A stretch of 64,000 nt of DNA from Phytopseudomonas flavescens (GCF_900100535.1 NZ_FNDG01000006.1:228448-292447), one strand, 5' to 3'; shown: positions 25,844 to 37,621, counted from the first letter of the stretch. Notes: generated by a model not told the origin, from the sequence alone. A program made the numbers and translations.

Positions 25844-26745
25844 CCTTTACCCTTGGTGCGTGTCAGGTTGGGGCCGCCGTTCTTTTCCAGAAACTGGATG
25901 ATCATGCCGGCGACGTCCTTGCCGGTGGTCACTTCTATGCCTTCCAGGCCTGGCGAGGAATTCACTTCCATCACCAGCGGGCCGTGGTTGGAGCGCAGGA
26001 TATCCACACCTGCCACCGACAACCCCATGACCTTGGCGGCGCGGATGGCGGTCATGCGTTCTTCCGGGGTGATCTTGATCAGGCTGGCGGTGCCGCCGCG
26101 GTGCAGGTTGGAGCGGAATTCACCGGGTTTGGCCTGGCGCTTCATGGCCGCGATGACCTTGTCGCCGACCACGAAGCAGCGGATGTCGGCACCGCCGGCT
26201 TCCTTGATGTACTCCTGCACCATGATGTTCTGCTTGAGGCCCATGAAGGCTTCGATCACCGATTCGGCGGCCTTTTCGGTTTCGCAGAGCACCACGCCGA
26301 TGCCTTGCGTGCCTTCCAGCACCTTGATCACCAGCGGGGCGCCGTTGACCATGTCGATCAGGTCGGGAATGTCGTCCGGCGAGTGGGCGAAGCCGGTCAC
26401 CGGCAGGCCGATGCCGCGCCGCGACAGCAACTGCAGCGAACGCAACTTGTCCCGCGAGCGGGCGATGGCCACCGATTCGTTGAGTGGCACCACGCCCATC
26501 ATCTCGAACTGGCGCAGTACTGCGCAGCCGTAGAAGGTCACCGAGGCGCCGATACGCGGGATCACCGCGTCGAAGCCTTCCAGTGGTTTGCCGCGGTAGT
26601 GGATCTGCGGCTTGTGGCTGGCGATGTTCATGTAGGCACGAAGGGTGTCGATCACCACCATTTCATGGCCGCGCTGCTGCCCGGCTTCGACCAGGCGGCG
26701 GGTGGAATACAGGCGCGGATTGCGCGACAGCACAGCGATTTTCAT
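25840..26745 (-). CDS. rimK: RimK, ATP-dependent glutamate ligase for ribosomal protein S6
   Basis: A 301-aa ATP-grasp enzyme that adds glutamate residues to the C terminus of ribosomal protein RpsF (S6). Start ATG at 26745 ([20 protein letters not shown]) overlaps the rimB stop by 4 bp; the open frame to 26898 is not used. ATP-grasp landmarks: [15 protein letters not shown] near residue 140 and [20 protein letters not shown] near residue 250 (Mg-binding Glu and Asn). In P. fluorescens RimK activity is stimulated by RimA, RimB and c-di-GMP and remodels the ribosome. The full rimABK set is present here. Confidence 0.95.
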   Translation of the reverse strand: MKIAVLSRNPRLYSTRRLVEAGQQRGHEMVVIDTLRAYMNIASHKPQIHYRGKPLEGFDAVIPRIGASVTFYGCAVLRQFEMMGVVPLNESVAIARSRDKLRSLQLLSRRGIGLPVTGFAHSPDDIPDLIDMVNGAPLVIKVLEGTQGIGVVLCETEKAAESVIEAFMGLKQNIMVQEYIKEAGGADIRCFVVGDKVIAAMKRQAKPGEFRSNLHRGGTASLIKITPEERMTAIRAAKVMGLSVAGVDILRSNHGPLVMEVNSSPGLEGIEVTTGKDVAGMIIQFLEKNGGPNLTRTKGKG

Positions 26746-27209
26746 TGGGCACCGCTCGGGTCGGGAAGCACGGGTTTGTCTTGGACGTAGGTGAGCGCCG
26801 GGTTGACCACCAGGTGGCCAGCCACCAGCGCCTTGGAACCGAGCAACATGCGATAGCGCATGGTCTTGCGGCTGGCCAGGGTAAACTCCACCGGCCACGC
26901 CAGATCACCCAGCATCAGGCTCGTGCGGATCACGTAGCGGCTCTGCGCCAGGCCATTGGAACTCTTGATGCGCTTGTATGCCACCAGGCGCGCCTCGCAG
27001 CGATGGCGACGCTGCACCTGGGTACCGATATAGGCCGTGAATCTGACCCAGCGTTCACCTTCCCGTTCGAATGGCTGGATATCGCTGGCATGCAGGCTCG
27101 AGGTGCTGGCGCCGGTATCGATCTTGGCGCGCAGGCCGATGATGCCCAGCTCCGGCAGGTTGACCCATTCGCGAAGGCCGATCACGTTGAGCTGGTCGAA
27201 TGTCTTCAA
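26742..27209 (-). CDS. rimB: RimB, retropepsin-like zinc protease family protein
   Basis: A 155-aa protein of the 'ATP-dependent zinc protease' (RimB/RloA2-like) family, actually a retropepsin-like aspartic protease fold: [16 protein letters not shown] near residue 30 carries the DTGA active-site motif, followed by strands [20 protein letters not shown] and [10 protein letters not shown]. The start is placed at a TTG (27209, [15 protein letters not shown]) with GGAAG upstream; a GTG at 27251 would add 14 residues but has no ribosome site. In P. fluorescens RimB opposes or modulates RimK glutamation of RpsF. It overlaps rimK by 4 bp, so the two are coupled. Confidence 0.87.
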   Translation of the reverse strand: MKTFDQLNVIGLREWVNLPELGIIGLRAKIDTGASTSSLHASDIQPFEREGERWVRFTAYIGTQVQRRHRCEARLVAYKRIKSSNGLAQSRYVIRTSLMLGDLAWPVEFTLASRKTMRYRMLLGSKALVAGHLVVNPALTYVQDKPVLPDPSGAQ

Positions 27210-27284
27210 GAAAGGCTTCCGTGGCTGCTGGGGTCTGGCACCGTGGCGCACAGGGTACTGAAAATACGCTGCGCTGCGCGCCTG

Positions 27285-28076
27285 TCAGCGAGTGGAATCG
27301 ATTGCCGGCCAAGCCGCCTCTGCTATCGCCGGCAAGCCTTTGAACCGGGGCCGGGCGAACAGGTAGCCCTGCATCAGGTCGATCCCGCTGTCAGCAAGAA
27401 AGTCCCGCTCTCCCGGCGTCTCGATCCCCTCGGCGATCACCTGGACGTCGAGGTCGCGGCAAATGGCGACGATGCCGCGTACGATGGCCTGCCGCGCCTT
27501 GTCCTGATCAACCGCGCGAATCAGTGCCATGTCCAGCTTGATCAGATCGGGCTGAAAATCGGCCAGCAGGGTGAGCCCTGAATGACCGGCGCCAAAATCG
27601 TCGATGGCCGTCTTGAAGCCGAATTCCTGATACTGACGCAGAATGTGGGTCAGGTGTTTGCTGTCCGCCATGGGATCGCTTTCCAGGGTCTCGAAAATCA
27701 GCCTGTCCAGCGGGAAATTGTGCTGGCGGGCAGCTTCCAATGTGCTGCGAATGCACAGTTCCGGGCGGTAGACGGCAGTCGGCAGAAAATTGATCGACAG
27801 GTGAGTGTGCATGCCCAGTTGCATCGCCTCGGCGATAGCCTGGGTGCGGCAGCGCTGGTCGAAGCGATAGCGATTGTCGTCGTTGACGCAACCGAGGACG
27901 CTCGGCGCACCTTCACCTGCCGGGCCGCGAACCAGGGCCTCGTGCGCGAAAACCTGCCGGCTGCGGATGTCGACGATCGGCTGAAAGGCGAAATTGAAGT
28001 CGAAATCCAGCGGCGGGCTACTCTGGCAGCCACGGCACTTTCCGGGGTGGGTGAGGTCGTTGGGAAAATGAGTCAC
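27285..28076 (-). CDS. rimA: RimA, EAL-domain c-di-GMP phosphodiesterase
   Basis: A 263-aa stand-alone EAL protein that should hydrolyse cyclic di-GMP. Catalytic positions look intact: EAL motif with Glu46 in HEALVRG, Asn in LSINFLP, Glu in FETLESD, DDFGAG, Lys in LIKLD, AEGIE and the QGYLFARP glutamine. A short N-terminal tail carries a CRGC cysteine pair (Cys14, Cys17), which might bind metal or sense redox. The start is a GTG at 28076 with GGAG 9 bases upstream. It lies 75 bp upstream of rimB; in P. fluorescens the rimABK operon links c-di-GMP to ribosome modification. Divergent from hslR. Confidence 0.88.
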   Translation of the reverse strand: MTHFPNDLTHPGKCRGCQSSPPLDFDFNFAFQPIVDIRSRQVFAHEALVRGPAGEGAPSVLGCVNDDNRYRFDQRCRTQAIAEAMQLGMHTHLSINFLPTAVYRPELCIRSTLEAARQHNFPLDRLIFETLESDPMADSKHLTHILRQYQEFGFKTAIDDFGAGHSGLTLLADFQPDLIKLDMALIRAVDQDKARQAIVRGIVAICRDLDVQVIAEGIETPGERDFLADSGIDLMQGYLFARPRFKGLPAIAEAAWPAIDSTR

Positions 28077-28152
28077 TGCTGCTCCGGTATTGCGGGTGCG
28101 CGGTCAGGGCCAATATCGGTATGACACTATGTACAGGCTGATGTGGCGGCGA

Positions 28153-28168
28153 AATTGTGATGACAATT
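28153..28168. promoter_or_regulatory. Short inverted repeat between rimA and hslR
   Basis: AATTGT-GATG-ACAATT is a perfect 6-bp inverted repeat, AT-rich in GC-rich surroundings, lying 18 bases before the hslR start and 77 bases upstream of the divergent rimA start. Position suits an operator or a leader hairpin; the protein that would bind it is unknown. Confidence 0.35.
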
Positions 28169-28185
28169 CAATCGATGGTGAGGTG

Positions 28186-28599
28186 ATGGTGGCAAAGCAG
28201 GATGCCGATGACAAGGTACGCTTGGACAAGTGGCTGTGGGCCGCGCGCTTCTTCAAGACGCGTGCCCTGGCCAAGGCGGCGATCGAAGGTGGCAAGGTGC
28301 ATTGCCGCGGCGAGCGGTGCAAGCCGGGCAAGGAGCCGAAGGTAGGCGAGGAGTATGTGATTCGTGCCGGTTTCGACGAACGTACCGTGGTCGTGCAGGC
28401 GCTCTCGGCAGTGCGTCGCGGCGCGCCGGAGGCCCAGGTGCTGTATGCCGAGACCGGCGAAAGCATCGTGCGGCGCGAGCGGGCCGCCGAACAGCGCAAG
28501 GCTGGCGCCCTGGGCGTGCAGACCGACGGACGCCCCAGCAAGAAACAGCGCCGGCAGCTGTTCTACCTGCGCGGCGGTTCTGGCGACTGGGTGGAATAG
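28186..28599 (+). CDS. hslR: Hsp15, ribosome-associated heat-shock RNA-binding protein
   Basis: A 137-aa protein with an S4 RNA-binding domain (residues about 10-70, VRLDKWLWAARFFKTRALAK) and a basic C-terminal tail (GRPSKKQRRQL). Hsp15 binds stalled 50S subunits carrying nascent chains after heat shock and helps recycle them. The ATG at 28186 (MVAKQDADDK) has a GGTGAGG ribosome site; the frame extends to 28090 but the upstream 32 residues are unlike the family. Its 3' end overlaps the convergent PAP2 gene by 37 bp. hslO follows further downstream, matching the hslR-hslO neighbourhood. Confidence 0.92.
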   Translation: MVAKQDADDKVRLDKWLWAARFFKTRALAKAAIEGGKVHCRGERCKPGKEPKVGEEYVIRAGFDERTVVVQALSAVRRGAPEAQVLYAETGESIVRRERAAEQRKAGALGVQTDGRPSKKQRRQLFYLRGGSGDWVE

Positions 28600-29387
28600 C
28601 CCCCGCCGATCACGCTCAGCGAGCCCAGCAACGGCAGCCTTGCCAGGCGCCGTGCAAGCGGTGCGGTCAGCTGCTCGATGACCGCGCTGGCGCGGTAGGC
28701 CAGCGGCGTGTAGCAGCTCCAGGCGATGCCCAGCACACTGAGCAGCACGCCGCCGACCAGGGCATCCGCGCCCCAGTGAGCGCCGGCCACCAGGCGCGGC
28801 AGCATGCCGATCACGGCGATCGCCCAGACCAGCGCCCAGCGCCAGCCGCTGACGAAGAAACTGCAGAACATCGCCCAGATCATCAGCACCGAGGCATGGT
28901 CACCGGGGAAGCTGCGGCTGGCGCTGTCCTTCAGGTCCCAGCGTTCCTCCCAGGCCGGGAACATCGCTGTCAGCCGTGCACTGCCTTCCACCTGCAGCGA
29001 GGGGCTGGCGTGTTGCCAGCCCATGTACTCGACGAGATCGGCGAACAGCACGCGCATCAGCAGCATGACGGTCAGCGCCACCAGAAAGGCATAGAGGCCG
29101 GTACGCACCTGTGTGGCCGGAAATACCAGGCCGGCGCGCAGCATGATCGCCAGCATCACCAGGCCCACGCCGGCATCCACCGGGCGCATGCTGCCGATGG
29201 CCCAGATGTGCGCCCACAGGCCGGCGGCGTGCAGTGGGTCATTGAGCAGATGGAACAGCCACAGGTCGAATTGATTCCAATGGGCGCGGGTGACCGGCCA
29301 CAGCCAGCTGCAGAACAGCAGGGCGATGAGCAGGTGGCTGACGATGAGGGCGCGAGGGCGCCACTGGGCATTCAGGCTGAGGTGCAT
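28563..29387 (-). CDS. PAP2-superfamily membrane phosphatase
   Basis: A 274-aa inner-membrane protein with about six hydrophobic helices and PAP2 motifs: SFPGDHASVLMIW (motif 2, with the catalytic His) and RLVAGAHWGADALVGG (motif 3, R-x5-H-x3-D). Motif 1 is probably in WDLKDSASR just before motif 2. Family members dephosphorylate lipid A, undecaprenyl pyrophosphate or phosphatidylglycerophosphate; the substrate cannot be told here. The start is placed at the ATG at 29387 (MHLSLNAQWRPRAL); upstream residues in the open frame are not credible. PAO1 PA5194 holds the same place (from memory). Confidence 0.85.
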   Translation of the reverse strand: MHLSLNAQWRPRALIVSHLLIALLFCSWLWPVTRAHWNQFDLWLFHLLNDPLHAAGLWAHIWAIGSMRPVDAGVGLVMLAIMLRAGLVFPATQVRTGLYAFLVALTVMLLMRVLFADLVEYMGWQHASPSLQVEGSARLTAMFPAWEERWDLKDSASRSFPGDHASVLMIWAMFCSFFVSGWRWALVWAIAVIGMLPRLVAGAHWGADALVGGVLLSVLGIAWSCYTPLAYRASAVIEQLTAPLARRLARLPLLGSLSVIGGGYSTQSPEPPRR

Positions 29388-29605
29388 GGCGGAGCGCTTT
29401 CGAGGAAAAGTGCCGATTCTAGGCAGGCTGCGCAGCGTGCCGATGCCTTTCAGCGTCTCGTTCAGCCGGTGTTCAGGCGCGTGCGCCAGGGTGGTTCGGC
29501 GCATTCGGCTTGGTCGGCGCCGCGTTTGCGCCTAAAATTGCCGGCCCCCAGGCCCGCGGGCGCTAGCCCCTGGCTTGCTTCGCATCATTGTGCAGGCGAT
29601 TCCCT

Positions 29606-30493
29606 ATGTCCGACTTCACCCAACGCTTTCTTTTCGATGACACCGATGTGCGCGGTGAGCTGGTCGGGTTGTCCGGCAGCTACCAGCAGGTGCTGGCCAA
29701 GCACGACTATCCTCGCCCCGTGACGCAATTGCTCGGCGAGCTGCTGGCTGCCGCGTCGTTGTTGGTCGGCACCCTGAAGTTCGATGGGCTGCTGGTGCTG
29801 CAGGTGCGTTCCGAAGGCCCGGTGCCGCTGCTGATGGTGGAGTGTTCGAGCGATGGCGAAGTGCGTGGCATCGCTCGCTACGAAGCCGAGCGCATCGCCG
29901 ATGGCGACGGGCTGCTGCAACTGATGCCCGAAGGCGTGATGGCCATGACCGTGGATCCGAAACAGGGCCAGCGCTACCAGGGCATCGTTTCCCTGGATGG
30001 CGGTACGCTGGCCGATTGCCTGACCAATTACTTCGCCACGTCCGAGCAACTGGCCACGCGTTTCTGGCTGTGTGCCGACGGCCTGCGTGCCCGTGGCTTG
30101 TTGCTGCAGCAACTGCCGGCCGATCGTCTTGTCGATGACGACGAGCGCGCCGCCAGCTGGGAGCACCTGGTGACCCTGGCCGATACCCTGCAACACGAGG
30201 AATTACTGGGCCTGGACAATGAAACCCTGCTGCATCGTCTCTATCACCAGGAGACGGTTCGCCTGTTCGATCCACGCCTAATCCAGTTCCGTTGCAGCTG
30301 CTCTCGTGAACGCTCGGCCAAAGCGCTGGTCAGTTTAGGGCGGGCCGATGCCGAGCTGCTGCTCGGCGAGCACCACGGCCGCGTGGAAATCGACTGCCAG
30401 TTCTGCAACGAACGCTATGGCTTCGACGCTGCCGACATCGCTCAACTGTTCGCCGGCGGAGGCAGTCAGCAGCCCTCTGACACCCGTCACTGA
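29606..30493 (+). CDS. hslO: Hsp33, redox-regulated holdase chaperone
   Basis: A 295-aa cytoplasmic chaperone switched on by oxidation. The C-terminal zinc site has the canonical four cysteines: CSC in FRCSCSRE and CQFC in [14 protein letters not shown]. The N-terminal core domain begins [20 protein letters not shown]. The ATG at 29606 (MSDFTQRF) is preferred over an upstream in-frame start at 29588. A strong terminator follows. pckA lies downstream in the same orientation, as in P. aeruginosa. Confidence 0.95.
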   Translation: MSDFTQRFLFDDTDVRGELVGLSGSYQQVLAKHDYPRPVTQLLGELLAAASLLVGTLKFDGLLVLQVRSEGPVPLLMVECSSDGEVRGIARYEAERIADGDGLLQLMPEGVMAMTVDPKQGQRYQGIVSLDGGTLADCLTNYFATSEQLATRFWLCADGLRARGLLLQQLPADRLVDDDERAASWEHLVTLADTLQHEELLGLDNETLLHRLYHQETVRLFDPRLIQFRCSCSRERSAKALVSLGRADAELLLGEHHGRVEIDCQFCNERYGFDAADIAQLFAGGGSQQPSDTRH

Positions 30494-30528
30494 GGGCCGC
30501 CAGCAACGCGCAGGGTGTTCTGACTGGG

Positions 30529-30552
30529 GGGCTGCACGCGCAGCCCGCTTTT
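30529..30552 (+). terminator. Intrinsic terminator after hslO
   Basis: A 7-bp stem GGGCTGC / GCAGCCC with a 4-base loop followed by GCTTTTCT, 35 bases after the hslO stop codon. A CATAAT -10-like hexamer at 30558-30563 just past it could belong to the pckA promoter. Confidence 0.75.
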
Positions 30553-30647
30553 CTGGCATAATCCGCGCACTTTTTTAGCTGTAGTCCTGCTTTGTGCATG
30601 GCTACAAACGTTTGGAAGACTCGGCCGTTCGGCCGACGGGGATTCAC

Positions 30648-32189
30648 ATGACGCAAGCCAACAACGCTGTGTACACCGACATCAGCACCGCTCAACTGGT
30701 CGAAGAAGCCCTTCGGCGTGGTGAGGGCGAACTGGCGTCCACTGGTGCTCTGGTTGTACGCACCGGCCACCGTACCGGGCGTTCTCCGGTCGATCGCTTC
30801 ATCGTCGATGAGCCGAGCACGTCGGCCGACATCGGCTGGGGGCCGATCAACCGCAAGTTCCCGGCCGACAAGTTCGATGCCCTGTGGGACCGTGTCCAGG
30901 CGTTCTCCGACGCCCAGGACAGCTTCGTTTCCCACGTTCATGTAGGTTCCGCCGACGCCCACTACCTGCCTGTCAAGATGACCACTGCCACCGCCTGGCA
31001 GAACCTCTTCGGCCGTCAGCTGTTCATCGAACCGGCCCAGTACAACCCGTCCGCCAAGGCGCAATGGCAAGTGCTCAACGTGGCCAACTTCGAGTGCTCC
31101 CCCGAGCGTGATGGCACCAACTCCGATGGTTGCGTGATCATCAATTTCGCTCAGAAGAAGGTGCTGATCGCTGGCATGCGTTACGCCGGTGAAATGAAGA
31201 AAGCCATGTTCAGCGTGCAGAACTTCCTGCTGCCGGCTGCCGACGTGCTGCCGATGCACTGCGCTGCCAACATCGGCGAAGAGGGCGACGTGACCCTGTT
31301 CTTCGGCCTGTCCGGCACCGGCAAGACCACCCTGTCCGCCGATGAGAGCCGTTACCTGATCGGTGACGACGAGCACGGCTGGGGCACCGGTGTGGTGTTC
31401 AACATCGAAGGCGGTTGCTATGCCAAGTGCATCGACCTGTCCGAGAAGAACGAGCCGGTCATCTGGAAAGCCATCAAGTTCGGGACCGTGCTGGAAAACG
31501 TGGTGCTCGACGAGCAGCGCGCGCCGGACTACACCGACGACAGCCTGACCCAGAACAGCCGTGCCGCCTACCCGCTGGAATTCGTCGAGAAGCGCAGCGA
31601 GAAGAACCTCGGTGGCGAGCCGAATGCAGTGATCTTCCTGACCTGCGACCTGACTGGCGTGCTGCCGCCGGTGTCGATCCTCAACGAAGAGCAGGCGGCC
31701 TATCACTTCCTGTCCGGTTACACCGCCCTGGTCGGTTCCACCGAAATGGGCTCGGGTTCTGGCATCAAGTCGACCTTCTCCACCTGCTTCGGCGCACCGT
31801 TCTTCCCGCGCCCCGCTGGCGTTTACGCCGAGCTGCTGATCAAGCGCATCCAGGCGTTCGGCTCCAAGGTCTATCTGGTCAACACCGGCTGGACTGGCGG
31901 TGGCTATGGCGTCGGCAAGCGTTTCAACATCCCGACCACCCGTGGCGTGATTGCAGCCATTCAGAGCGGCGCGCTGATCGGTACCGAAACCGAGCAACTG
32001 CCGATCATCAACCTGAGCGTGCCGAAGGCCGTTCCGGGCGTCGAGACCAACCTGCTCAACCCGCGCAACACCTGGGCTGACCAGAACGCCTACGACGAGG
32101 CCGCCAAAGGCCTGGCCAAGCTGTTCATCGACAACTTCACCAAGTTCGATGTCAGCGATGCCATCAAGAGCGCCGGCCCGCAGCTGTAA
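30648..32189 (+). CDS. pckA: Phosphoenolpyruvate carboxykinase (ATP)
   Basis: A 513-aa gluconeogenic enzyme converting oxaloacetate and ATP to phosphoenolpyruvate, CO2 and ADP. The ATP-type kinase P-loop [14 protein letters not shown] is near residue 220, followed by the metal-binding region DDEHGW and the family motif [16 protein letters not shown] near residue 410. The substrate-binding [14 protein letters not shown] is near residue 40. Start at ATG 30648 ([13 protein letters not shown]) with a GGGG ribosome site; the open frame from 30594 is a 5' extension. A bidirectional-looking terminator follows. Confidence 0.96.
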   Translation: MTQANNAVYTDISTAQLVEEALRRGEGELASTGALVVRTGHRTGRSPVDRFIVDEPSTSADIGWGPINRKFPADKFDALWDRVQAFSDAQDSFVSHVHVGSADAHYLPVKMTTATAWQNLFGRQLFIEPAQYNPSAKAQWQVLNVANFECSPERDGTNSDGCVIINFAQKKVLIAGMRYAGEMKKAMFSVQNFLLPAADVLPMHCAANIGEEGDVTLFFGLSGTGKTTLSADESRYLIGDDEHGWGTGVVFNIEGGCYAKCIDLSEKNEPVIWKAIKFGTVLENVVLDEQRAPDYTDDSLTQNSRAAYPLEFVEKRSEKNLGGEPNAVIFLTCDLTGVLPPVSILNEEQAAYHFLSGYTALVGSTEMGSGSGIKSTFSTCFGAPFFPRPAGVYAELLIKRIQAFGSKVYLVNTGWTGGGYGVGKRFNIPTTRGVIAAIQSGALIGTETEQLPIINLSVPKAVPGVETNLLNPRNTWADQNAYDEAAKGLAKLFIDNFTKFDVSDAIKSAGPQL

Positions 32190-32203
32190 GCTCGCCACGT
32201 TCT

Positions 32204-32231
32204 GACAAAGCCGCCCTCGGGCGGCTTTGTC
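32204..32231 (+). terminator. Intrinsic terminator after pckA
   Basis: A 13-bp perfect stem GACAAAGCCGCCC / GGGCGGCTTTGTC with a 2-base loop, 14 bases after the pckA stop. The stem itself carries the AAA/TTT flanks; the following CATTT adds a short T run. Confidence 0.85.
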
Positions 32232-32314
32232 ATTTATGGCTGGCGCGGCCTGTAAAACGCTTTCCATACACACTACGGTTATTGGCCATCAGGCGGTCAA
32301 TGGAGTGACAGCAC

Positions 32315-34240
<1,926 letters not shown>

Positions 34241-35283
34241 CATGCCGCGAGCTCGGCGATCTCCTGCTGCCAGGCCTGCCCCAGGCGCGTGCCGATGAAC
34301 TCAACGAAGCGCCGTACGCGTGGTACCTGCTGGCGACTGGTCGGATAGAGCGCATGCAAAGGAGCGTCCGGTAGCCGATAGCGCGGCAGAACCCGTTCCA
34401 GGCGCCCAGCCCTGAGGTCGGCCGCCACATCCCAGATGGATTTGCTGACGATGCCCTGGCCCTGCAGCGCCAGGGCGTGGGCCGCTTCACCGTCATTGCA
34501 CAGAATACTGGCCTGGATACGCACCTGCAGCGGTACGTCATCCTGTTCGAAATGCCAGTGCGCGTGCTCCTGAGCACCGATCAGCAGGCAACTGTGCGTG
34601 TGCAACTGCTCGGGATGAGTCGGGCGGCCGTGCCAGTCCAGGTAAGACGGTGAGGCGCAGAGCACCCGGTGGTTCGGCGCCAGTTGCCGGGCGATCAGGC
34701 TGGAATCGGCAGGCATACCGAAGCGGATAGCGATGTCCACCTCGTGCTCAAGCAGGTCGACCAGGGCATCGCCGAAATTCAGCTGGATGCGCAGCTCCGG
34801 ATATTGTTTGCGGAATGTTGCGATCAGCGGGATCAACTGGCGACGACCGAAGCCGAACGGCGCACTGATGCGCAGCAATCCGTCGACCTGTTCGCGGCGT
34901 TGCAGGAGCATCGCTTCCGCCGCATCCACCTCGTCGAGAATGCGTCGACAGTGCCCATGGAACAGCCGGCCTTCTTCGGTCGGGGCCAGGCGCCGCGTGG
35001 TGCGCTGCAGCAGACGCACGCCGACACGGGCCTCGAGCCGCGCCAGGCGCTTGCTCACCACGGCAAGGGAAAGATTCAGTTCCCGAGCGGCTGCCGACAG
35101 GTTGCCCGCGCGAAGGATGCGTTCGAACAGGCGCAGGTCGCTAAGGTCTTCGAGCATGGGTTTAATCAACCATGGGGAAATAATGCATATCGATTCTGGA
35201 GAGAATGCAGCCGGTTGCCCTGACCATACTCGCCTTTCGCACGTTGCGGCCAGCCCGGCCGCTGTTTCCCGCCAGGAGGCCTC

Positions 35284-36204
35284 ATGCACACACGTCGCCA
35301 GTTCATCCAGCGCAGCAGCGCTCTTGCCGCCATGGCCAGCATGGCGTCCTTGTTTCCCTCGTTCAGTTTCGCCGCGGACACCCTGCTCAAACGGGCCATT
35401 CCGGCGACCGGCGAAACCCTGCCGGTAATCGGCCTGGGCACTTCACGCACCTTCAACGTCGATCCGGCATCGGCGGACATGGCGCCTTTGCAGGAGGTGA
35501 TCAAGGCCTTCGTCAACGGCGGCGCCACACTGATCGATACGGCGCCGAGCTATGGCCGTTCGGAAGCGGTCACCGGCGAACTGGTCAAGCGCACCGGCAC
35601 CGGCGATCGGGTGTTTCTCGCCACCAAGGTCTCGTCCACCGGGCGCGAGGCCGGCCTGCAGCAGATCGAGGCCAGCTTCAAGGCCCTGCAGACCGAGCGC
35701 ATCGACCTGATCCAGGTGCACAACCTGCAGGACACCGCCACCCAGCTGGGGCTGCTGCGCGAGCTCAAGGAGCAGGGGCGGATTCGTTATGTCGGCGTAA
35801 CCCATTACCTGGAGTCGGCCCACGATGACCTGCTCGCGGTGCTGGAAAAGGAGCCGGTGGACTTCGTCCAGTTCAATTATTCCATCGGTGCACGCAATGC
35901 CGAACAGCGGCTGTTGCCCTATTGCACCGACAAGGGCATCGCCACGCTGATCAACCGCACCTACCAGGCTGGCGAACTGTTCGCCAAGGTGCGCGGCAAG
36001 GAGGTGCCGCAATGGTTGCAAAGCGAACTGGGCGCGACCTCCTGGGCCCAGGTGATGCTCAAGTTCGTACTGGCCAACCCGGCGGTCACCACGGTGATCC
36101 CGGCCACTTCCAACCCGCGCTACGTGCTCGATAACCTGTTGGCAGGCCAGGGGCAATTGCCGGATGCCGCACAGCGTGCGCGGATCGTCGAGCTGTTTGC
36201 CTGA
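35284..36204 (+). CDS. Tat-exported aldo/keto reductase
   Basis: A 306-aa oxidoreductase of the aldo/keto reductase family, with an N-terminal twin-arginine signal: TRRQFIQRSSALAAMA, then a hydrophobic stretch and cleavage after FAA near residue 31. The AKR tetrad is present: Asp in TLIDTAPSYG, Tyr in the same motif, Lys in FLATKVSS, and His in LIQVHNLQD. A secreted AKR would fold with NADP(H) in the cytoplasm before export, matching the use of the Tat route. The substrate is unknown. Excellent AGGAGG ribosome site. Divergent from a LysR regulator. Confidence 0.9.
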   Translation: MHTRRQFIQRSSALAAMASMASLFPSFSFAADTLLKRAIPATGETLPVIGLGTSRTFNVDPASADMAPLQEVIKAFVNGGATLIDTAPSYGRSEAVTGELVKRTGTGDRVFLATKVSSTGREAGLQQIEASFKALQTERIDLIQVHNLQDTATQLGLLRELKEQGRIRYVGVTHYLESAHDDLLAVLEKEPVDFVQFNYSIGARNAEQRLLPYCTDKGIATLINRTYQAGELFAKVRGKEVPQWLQSELGATSWAQVMLKFVLANPAVTTVIPATSNPRYVLDNLLAGQGQLPDAAQRARIVELFA

Positions 36205-36286
36205 ACGGGGCAGCTATGCTGCCCCTTAGCAAACGCTGGCGTTGACCTGGGCTGCGCCGCCGTTCCCGCCCTGCCGAGGAGTACTC

Positions 36287-37621
36287 ATGACCCTTGCCAC
36301 ATCCCTGCCATCGCGCGTGGCCCGTGCGATCAATGCACAGCCCGGTGAGCTGGGAGCCGCTCTGTCGGGCTTCGCGCTGTTTTTCTGTCTGTTCTGTGGC
36401 TATTTCATGCTGCGGCCGATCCGTGAGTCCATGGGTATCCAGGCCGGCGTGGAAAACCTGCAGTGGCTGTTCACCGCGACCTTCGTGAGCATGTTGCTGG
36501 CGGTGCCGCTGTTCGCCTGGCTTAACTCCAGGGTACCGCGCATCCAGTTCATCGACTGGGTCTACGGGTTCTTCTGCCTCAACCTGCTGGCTTTCGCCGT
36601 GGCGTTCAGCGCCATGGCGGAGAGCCTGTGGATGGCGCGAGTGTTCTACGTGTGGATCTCGGTCTACAACCTGTTCGTGGTATCGGTGGCCTGGAGCCTG
36701 ATGGCCGATGTGTTCGATTCGCCACAGGCCAAGCGGCTGTTCGCCTTCATCGCTGCCGGTGCCAGCGTCGGTGGACTGGCCGGGCCGGCACTCAGTGCGC
36801 TGCTGGTGGGCGCTATCGGTGCCAGTGGCCTGGCGTTGCTGGCCGCGTTGCTGCTGGCCGGGGCCTTGGCGCTCAAGCATTACCTGATGGGCTGGCGCGA
36901 GCGTGCCGGGGCAGGGCGGCCGGGCGCCGGCCAGGCGGAAAATCCGCGGCGCCCGGTGGCCGGCAATCCATTCAGCGGCATGACCCGTGTGTTGCGTTCC
37001 TCCTACCTGCTGGGGATCTGTGCTTTCGTGGTCCTACTCGCCACGGTCACCACCTTTCTCTATTTCGAGCAGGCGCGGCTGGTGGCCGAGCTGTTTCCGG
37101 AGCGCAGCGAGCAGGTGCGCGTGTTCGGTTTGATCGACTTCGTGGTGCAGGTCGGTGCGCTGCTGGCACAGCTGTTCATCACTGGCCGGGTCGCCCAGCG
37201 CCTGGGTGTGCGCACCCTGCTGGCAGCTGTGCCGATACTGGTGTGCGTGGGCTTTCTCGCTCTGGCCATGGCGCCGACCTTCGCGGTGCTGGCCGGGTTG
37301 ATGATCGTGCGGCGCATCGGCGAGTACGCATTCGTGCGGCCGGGGCGGGAAATGCTCTTCGCGCCGCTGGATGCCGAGAGCAAGTACAAGGCCAAGAACT
37401 TCATCGACACCGTGGTCTATCGCGGTGGTGATGCGCTCAGTGGCTGGGCCAAGAGCCTGATCGACATGCTCGGCCACGGGGTGGCGTTGATCGCCGTGAT
37501 CGGCGCGCTATGTGCGGCCGCCTGGGGCCTGCTCGGCTGGTACCTGGGCGGCCGTGCCGACCGCGGTGCAACCGGCGTGCAGCCGCTGCGCGAGGACGCC
37601 GAGTCTGCGCTCAGGCGTTGA
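36287..37621 (+). CDS. MFS-type NTP/NDP exchange-like transporter
   Basis: A 444-aa membrane protein with about 12 hydrophobic helices. The N-terminal part (FALFFCLFCGYFMLRPIRES) and the central MADVFDSPQAKRLFAFIAAG resemble the Tlc-like 'NTP/NDP exchange transporter' branch of the major facilitator superfamily, which also has free-living bacterial members of unknown substrate. A conserved charged motif FVRPGREMLFAPLDAESKYKAKNFID sits in the C half. Start at ATG 36287 with GAGGAG upstream. Its last 11 bp overlap the convergent LysR gene. ATP/ADP exchange should not be assumed in a free-living Pseudomonas. Confidence 0.8.
   Translation: MTLATSLPSRVARAINAQPGELGAALSGFALFFCLFCGYFMLRPIRESMGIQAGVENLQWLFTATFVSMLLAVPLFAWLNSRVPRIQFIDWVYGFFCLNLLAFAVAFSAMAESLWMARVFYVWISVYNLFVVSVAWSLMADVFDSPQAKRLFAFIAAGASVGGLAGPALSALLVGAIGASGLALLAALLLAGALALKHYLMGWRERAGAGRPGAGQAENPRRPVAGNPFSGMTRVLRSSYLLGICAFVVLLATVTTFLYFEQARLVAELFPERSEQVRVFGLIDFVVQVGALLAQLFITGRVAQRLGVRTLLAAVPILVCVGFLALAMAPTFAVLAGLMIVRRIGEYAFVRPGREMLFAPLDAESKYKAKNFIDTVVYRGGDALSGWAKSLIDMLGHGVALIAVIGALCAAAWGLLGWYLGGRADRGATGVQPLREDAESALRR

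Noticed and set aside
36287..37621. Reading the MFS gene as a true ATP/ADP translocase of an intracellular parasite
   Set aside because: Only the branch-level pattern of the NTP/NDP exchange family is visible; free-living bacteria carry such homologues with unknown substrates.
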